Shown: in pieces, positions 59,853 through 64,000 of the stretch
Layout of the letters: each line of letters starts with the position of its first letter
Numbering within the stretch: position 1 is the first letter of the stretch
DNA from: Bacteroidota bacterium
GTDB lineage: Bacteria > Bacteroidota > Bacteroidia > Flavobacteriales > Weeksellaceae
Reading direction: 5' to 3'
Length of the DNA: 64,000 bases
NCBI GenBank assembly: GCA_023387375.1
Contig: JAEWIE010000040.1
Coordinates: 62,001 to 126,000, forward strand
Made by a program: the position numbers and the translations under genes
The notes under the pieces: model-generated
The model's database searches: none
What the model was told of the DNA's origin: nothing
Seen by the model: only the letters and a program-made list of their open reading frames with translations

Positions 59853-61550
59853 ATGAAAAAGTATTCTTCGAAACGCAGTGTTCAGTTATTAGCCCATTTA
59901 TTAAAAGAATATGGAATCTTAGACGTAGTGGTCTCTCCTGGATCACGTAACGCTCCGTTAGCGATTCATTTCGGAGAAATTGAGGATTTTAACTCCTATA
60001 GCATTGTCGATGAACGAAGCGCTGCTTTCGTTGCACTGGGCATGGCAAAAGTGGAGCAAAATCCTGTCGCAATCACCTGTACTTCAGGCTCTGCTCCAGC
60101 CAACTACTACCCTGCCGTCACGGAGGCCTTTTATCAAAACGTTCCACTTTTAATCCTTTCGGCAGATCGTCCTTCGGATTACGTGGATCTATTTGACGGC
60201 CAAACCATTCGGCAAAAGGATTTGTTCTCTTCTCATTCTTATGGTGACTTTCAACTTCTTGAGGATGAAATAGTTGGATCTGAGGAAGAAAATTTCGCCA
60301 CTATCAAAAAGGCGATCGAACTCTGCTACGAAAAGCAAGGACCGGTACATATCAACATACCACTAAACGAGCCCCTTTATGATCTAGTGGGCGAAATCCC
60401 TGTATTTCCATCTGTTGAGAAGCTTGCCCCATCTCGAAAATTTGAACTATCCTCACCTCTTGTAGCGCAGTGGAACACCTCAAAACGAATTATGATTCTG
60501 GTAGGAACTCAGCCTTTTAATGAAACCCTTGACAGTGCTCTTTCTCAATTGGTTAAGAACCATTCTGTGGTCGTTCTCTGTGAAGTGAACTCCAATTTAG
60601 AAAATCCAAAATTCTTTCATCACATTGACCGCTATGTTTACAATTTTGATGAGCAAGATTACCAGACTTTTGCGCCCGATTTACTAATCACGCTTGGCCA
60701 AAACGTGGTATCCAAACGTGTCAAACAGTTTCTACGAAAAGCCAAAATTGCGCATCATTGGCATGTGGATGAATTTTGGCAGCCAGACACCTACTTCTCG
60801 CTGACAGAATCTATCAAGGCGAGCCCTGAGAAATTCCTTCAAAAACTATTAAACGTGGTGAATTTAGAGCCAAGTGCATACTATAATCTATGGGATCATT
60901 TAAGAAGGAAAAAAGATACAAAACATGAGAGTTTTGAAATTGAAACAGGTTACTCGGATTTTCGACTTTTTTCGCTCCTAGCGCAAAAAGTGCCTACCCA
61001 CTATGACATTCATTTTTCAAATAGTTCTGCAATTCGTTATGCTCAACTATTTGATTTTAGTGCCCATCGTGTGCATTGCAACCGAGGAACAAGCGGGATA
61101 GAGGGCTGTACTTCTACCGCAATGGGGTACGCAATGAAGTCTGAAAACCCAACTCTACTTGTGACCGGAGACCTTGGATTCTTCTACGATATTAATGCCC
61201 TTTGGAATCAATACATCCCTCCCTATACAAGAATCATTATTTTCAATAATGGAGAAGGCAGTATCTTCAAGATTATTCCAGGGCCCGATCGTGCCAACAC
61301 CGATATACTAGAGGAATTCATTTCAACACGCCACACAAAAACCGCAGAACACCTCGCTGCTCATTTTGAAATGGAGTATACAGAAGTGGACGACGACCAA
61401 ACTCTTGTAAGAGTTTTGGATCTCTTTTTTGCTCCTTCGACAAAACCAAAAATCTTAGAAGTAAATACGAAAGAAGTTGCAAACGCACAGATTTTAAGAA
61501 ACTACTTTACCTCCTTAGCATCCAACTCTAAAGACGATGCAATCAAGTAA
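59853..61550 (+). CDS. menD: SEPHCHC synthase MenD (menaquinone synthesis)
   Basis: MenD is a thiamine-diphosphate enzyme that adds 2-oxoglutarate to isochorismate. The 565-residue protein starts MKKYSSKRSVQLLAHLL and has the cofactor Glu region VSPGSRNAPLAIHF. Other landmarks are FVALGMAKVEQNPVAITCTSGSA in part, NRGTSGIEGCTSTAMG, and the ThDP-binding GDLGFFYDINALWN. Intact and of normal length. It is convergent with pabC-pabB; both routes consume chorismate. Confidence 0.95.
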   Translation: MKKYSSKRSVQLLAHLLKEYGILDVVVSPGSRNAPLAIHFGEIEDFNSYSIVDERSAAFVALGMAKVEQNPVAITCTSGSAPANYYPAVTEAFYQNVPLLILSADRPSDYVDLFDGQTIRQKDLFSSHSYGDFQLLEDEIVGSEEENFATIKKAIELCYEKQGPVHINIPLNEPLYDLVGEIPVFPSVEKLAPSRKFELSSPLVAQWNTSKRIMILVGTQPFNETLDSALSQLVKNHSVVVLCEVNSNLENPKFFHHIDRYVYNFDEQDYQTFAPDLLITLGQNVVSKRVKQFLRKAKIAHHWHVDEFWQPDTYFSLTESIKASPEKFLQKLLNVVNLEPSAYYNLWDHLRRKKDTKHESFEIETGYSDFRLFSLLAQKVPTHYDIHFSNSSAIRYAQLFDFSAHRVHCNRGTSGIEGCTSTAMGYAMKSENPTLLVTGDLGFFYDINALWNQYIPPYTRIIIFNNGEGSIFKIIPGPDRANTDILEEFISTRHTKTAEHLAAHFEMEYTEVDDDQTLVRVLDLFFAPSTKPKILEVNTKEVANAQILRNYFTSLASNSKDDAIK

Positions 61551-61572
61551 TTTTCAATCAGTAAGCTAAAAA

Positions 61573-62178
61573 TTACGAGGGAAGATTTTGAATAAGATGA
61601 ATCGGATAACGCTTCGATTCTTCTAAAGGGTTTAAAGCATTAATTAGTGCGAAATGACTAAAGCTCTGAAGATCAGTTATTCCAATAGGAATCTCTTGTA
61701 TTTGCTCTTGGTCAAGCAGATATTGACGTTGAACACCATTAAGTAAATAGCTCTCTGGCGTATACCAAGAACCTTCTTTTAGAAATACGAGGTTAGAAAA
61801 GGTAGAATCAGTCAAAAAACCGTTTTGTGTAATTAAGGCCTGCGAAGGCTTCACCTTTTGAAGAGCTAGGTCGAGTTCTTGGCGGTCTTCTTTTTTGAAA
61901 CGATACGAAATTGTTGGACGTTCCACGAGTTGAAAAGAAGCAAAGAGTAAAGAGAAATAAGGAATAAGAGTAGACTCGAATCGACCTTCTAAATCATAGA
62001 CAATCCTTAATTTATATAGGCCCGAATCCACCTTGTCATGAGAAGAAGCAATTTTCTCTAAATCGATGGAGCCCATTTTACCAAAAGATTGAAAAGTAGT
62101 GTCTACTCTCTTTTGATGATAGGAAAGAAGAGAGGCGCCATTCGAAGTAATTTTTATACTTTCAATGAATCGGGACAT
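61573..62178 (-). CDS. pabC: Aminotransferase class IV protein, probably 4-amino-4-deoxychorismate lyase
   Basis: The 201-residue protein is shorter than standard fold-IV enzymes (about 270-290). It starts FIESIKITSNGASLLSYHQKRVDTTF, with the Lys of the cofactor in LYKLRIVYDL. Later landmarks are ITQNGFLTDSTFSNLVFLK and LLNGVQRQYLL. It overlaps pabB by 17 bases, which fits a role in p-aminobenzoate release. The gene symbol is inferred from context and fold. Confidence 0.85.
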   Translation of the reverse strand: MSRFIESIKITSNGASLLSYHQKRVDTTFQSFGKMGSIDLEKIASSHDKVDSGLYKLRIVYDLEGRFESTLIPYFSLLFASFQLVERPTISYRFKKEDRQELDLALQKVKPSQALITQNGFLTDSTFSNLVFLKEGSWYTPESYLLNGVQRQYLLDQEQIQEIPIGITDLQSFSHFALINALNPLEESKRYPIHLIQNLPS

Positions 62179-63139
62179 AAATCTTATTTATCATCTCTTG
62201 GTATTCCTGCTCTAGTACGCTCTGATGCGTGATTCCGCCACCACTGCGAAAATAAAGGGCATTCTTTTCTTTCTCAATAAACCGAATTAACACGCACGTG
62301 TCCAGAGACTCCCCGTTAAAGACACCAGCCACCCCTGTATACCAACCTCGAGGCTCTTTTTCAGCTTCCAGAATAATTTCCATTGTTTTAGCCTTCGGTG
62401 CACCCAAAATGGAACCTGCGGGTAGCAATGTTTTCATTATACTGCCGATTTTTCCAGAAAACTCCGATTTAATCTTTCCTGAAATTTGAGAACTCATAGC
62501 GAGTAAATCCTTGTGATTCGTTTTTAGATAATCAATTCGTTGAAACTCATCCACCTCCACCTCATCACACACCCTACTAAGGTCATTACGAAGTAAATCC
62601 ACCACCGTATAATGCTCTGCTTTTTCTTTAGGATCTTCTCTTATTATTTCTTCTGCGTTCTTAATCGAAGCCTCTATAGTTCCTTTCATAGGATAAGTGA
62701 ACATCTTATTTCCCGAGATTTTCACAAACGTTTCAGGTGAAAACGAGCAAAATCGATCCTCGTAATAGATCGTATATTTCGCTTTCGCCCCGTAATAAAA
62801 ATCTTCCAAATTCGCAGAACTTTCAATGGGAGTTCTACATGTGTAATTAGCTAGGTACGAGTTACCAAGCATCAAATTCTCATGAACAATATCAAATCCT
62901 TTTTTGTAAGACTCTAAGGATTCTGGTTTTGCTTTTAGGGTGAGATCCTTCAACGATTTTTTTGGAGCTTTCTTCACTGTCAAATTCGGGAATTTAAAGA
63001 AAAGCCCATGTTCAAGAGCCTCATCTATAGGATGCACAACAATCTCTTTCCCCTCGAAATCAACCATGAAGAAAAATGGCTCTTTTCGCAGAGATAGAGT
63101 ATCCATCCGCTTAAATTTTGCATCGAAATCCTCGCTCAT
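62162..63139 (-). CDS. pabB: Aminodeoxychorismate synthase component I
   Basis: PabB makes 4-amino-4-deoxychorismate from chorismate and ammonia. The 325-residue protein has the chorismate-binding core only: MLGNSYLANYTCRTPI, FSPETFVKISGNKMFTYPMKGTIE, LLRNDLSRVCDEV, LPAGSILGAPKAKTMEIIL and a final SGGGITHQS. The N-terminal Trp-binding region of full-length PabB is shortened. The glutaminase PabA is not nearby. It precedes pabC by overlap and has a promoter at 63175-63144. Confidence 0.9.
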   Translation of the reverse strand: MSEDFDAKFKRMDTLSLRKEPFFFMVDFEGKEIVVHPIDEALEHGLFFKFPNLTVKKAPKKSLKDLTLKAKPESLESYKKGFDIVHENLMLGNSYLANYTCRTPIESSANLEDFYYGAKAKYTIYYEDRFCSFSPETFVKISGNKMFTYPMKGTIEASIKNAEEIIREDPKEKAEHYTVVDLLRNDLSRVCDEVEVDEFQRIDYLKTNHKDLLAMSSQISGKIKSEFSGKIGSIMKTLLPAGSILGAPKAKTMEIILEAEKEPRGWYTGVAGVFNGESLDTCVLIRFIEKEKNALYFRSGGGITHQSVLEQEYQEMINKIYVPIH

Positions 63140-63143
63140 ATTA

Positions 63144-63175
63144 CAAAAGTAAATTATTTAAGCCTATTTTTGCAA
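63144..63175 (-). promoter_or_regulatory. Promoter of pabB-pabC, in a divergent region
   Basis: On the minus strand TTG (63175-63173) and TACTTTTG (63151-63144) are 21 bases apart, within the usual range. On the plus strand TATTTTTG at 63165-63172 ends 14 bases before the ATG at 63187, so the same short region can serve both directions. Confidence 0.6.
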
Positions 63176-63186
63176 AAACATTTTAA

Positions 63187-63906
63187 ATGCCCCAATCATA
63201 CCCTCAAAAGCCAGGGATTGAACTAATCTTAAAGCAAGCATTTGCTTACTGGAGTCGCACTCTTATCTACCAAGTGCTTTTCAGTTTAATCACCTTCAGC
63301 GTCTACATTGTTGTGGGATATTATTTTGCCGTGAAATACGGCATTATGGATCATTATTTGTCTCTTTCGGCCCGACTTTCAGAAAGTGTCGAGTCTTATC
63401 AACAAGGAGTTCAAGAAATGATTCAACTTCCCAATTTCATGACCTTTTATTGGATTATGATAGCCACCGCTGTTTTCTTATATCCTTTAAACCTCGGGTT
63501 TTTCAAAATGTACCGTAAGATGGACTTAGGGGAAAAACCTGTACTTCAAGACCTCTTCGCAGGTTACCAAGGAATCAATTTCTTTATTTTCACAAGTTAT
63601 TTTCTTTTTTGGATACTAATTTACTTGTACACAATTCCGACTGTGATTTTAGGCATTGCCTGGGTGCTATTAACTCTGTTTACGGCCCCCCTCATGTTTT
63701 TCATGAGTCGTAAGCTTTTTCAAACCATTCCACTTAATTTCAAGGCGTTAAAACGGTACCCTATTGAGATTTTCGTAGGGTGTATTGTAGCTGTCCTTTT
63801 TAAGTACATAGGGGTTTTTACCATCGTGGGTGCGGTTTTCACATTTCCAATTTGGAATGCGATTATCTATGCTCTTTATCGCAGAGTTTTTAATGAAGTG
63901 CATTAA
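63187..63906 (+). CDS. Integral membrane protein, function unknown
   Basis: The 239-residue protein has five or six hydrophobic helices separated by short polar loops. It starts with a polar segment (PQSYPQKPGIELILKQAF) and ends in a charged tail. I recognise no transporter, enzyme or domain motif. The helix order (one, long loop, one, then a cluster) looks like Bacteroidota proteins often mis-named in databases. It is divergent from pabB. Confidence 0.7.
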   Translation: MPQSYPQKPGIELILKQAFAYWSRTLIYQVLFSLITFSVYIVVGYYFAVKYGIMDHYLSLSARLSESVESYQQGVQEMIQLPNFMTFYWIMIATAVFLYPLNLGFFKMYRKMDLGEKPVLQDLFAGYQGINFFIFTSYFLFWILIYLYTIPTVILGIAWVLLTLFTAPLMFFMSRKLFQTIPLNFKALKRYPIEIFVGCIVAVLFKYIGVFTIVGAVFTFPIWNAIIYALYRRVFNEVH

Positions 63907-63969
63907 ATTTATCAATTTATTAATGATTATTTCGCAGAAATAGGCTATTTTTGGTTTATACATTAAACT

Positions 63970-64000
63970 ATGGAAAACCAAAGCGAATTCAGAAACTCAA
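63970..64000 (+). CDS. Start of a further gene (cut by window edge)
   Basis: An ATG at 63970 opens a frame of ten codons (MENQSEFRNS) to the window edge. A TATTTTTG box at 63946-63953 ends 16 bases before it. The product cannot be identified from so few residues. Confidence 0.4.
   Translation, partial: MENQSEFRNS

Noticed and set aside
1..64000. CRISPR arrays, insertion sequences, prophage, toxin-antitoxin or defence genes
   Set aside because: No regularly spaced repeats, transposase or integrase motifs, or known defence domains were seen on either strand.

Overview
The window is a stretch of core chromosome from a member of the Bacteroidota, most likely class Flavobacteriia. The support is: many genes preceded by the Bacteroidota sigma factor -7 box TAnnTTTG very close to the start codon; few Shine-Dalgarno sequences; several families typical of the group (DUF4271, DUF4293, DUF4296, DUF3078, DUF6122, S46 dipeptidyl peptidase, bacterial GH3, the ftsH-LUD-cdsA-psd order); and AT-rich sequence throughout. 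A Weeksellaceae-like (Chryseobacterium-group) relative is my guess from the peptidase-rich content, not something proven here. Genes are packed tightly, with many 4-base stop/start overlaps, convergent overlaps, and frequent TTG or GTG starts.

Layout. 1-2.4 kb: haem genes hemA-hemC-hemD on the minus strand (hemD cut by the window edge). 2.6-8.2 kb: the cell-shape operon mreB-mreC-mreD-mrdA(PBP2)-mrdB(RodA). 8.3-10.6 kb: a two-component system. 10.7-14.6 kb: oligopeptidase B with a coupled small protein, then a second uroporphyrinogen-III-synthase-family gene and DUF4271. 14.7-18.7 kb: a dolichol-phosphate-mannose-synthase-like glycosyltransferase, a DUF4296 lipoprotein, tgt, an LptF/G permease, and birA facing them. 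18.8-26.4 kb: rsfS, ftsH, a LUD protein, cdsA, psd, a lipoprotein and a CPA2 antiporter. 26.4-38.4 kb: an MsbA-like ABC exporter, DUF4293, rho with a long disordered insert, sod, GH3, an orphan TolC, an SprT-like protein, manC, DUF3078 and a rhomboid protease.

38.4-51.1 kb: glutamate dehydrogenase behind a clear promoter, YkgJ-type protein, truncated globin, Ca2+/H+ antiporter, DUF6122, AlkD-like protein, HflX, S46 peptidase, GNAT, peroxiredoxin, endonuclease III, a lone receiver protein and a DUF885 peptidase. 51.3-55.3 kb: ExbB-ExbD-TonB-like-folC operon and two tRNA-Val genes, each followed by its own hairpin terminator. 55.4-64 kb: GT9, sufE, a small membrane protein, clpC, menD, facing pabC-pabB, a membrane protein, and the first codons of a further gene.

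Functionally the window mixes envelope growth (mre/mrd, psd, cdsA, LptF, ABC exporter), proteolysis and amino-acid use (PtrB, S46, DUF885, FtsH, ClpC, GdhA), chorismate-derived cofactors (menD, pabBC, folC), haem synthesis and stress functions. I found no mobile element, CRISPR array, rRNA, phage or defence cluster. I do not see an evident new multi-gene system. The most interesting points are metal-ligand losses in Tgt and endonuclease III, the disordered insert in Rho, orphan LUD and TolC genes, the hairpin between the two tRNA genes, and several inverted repeats at promoters.
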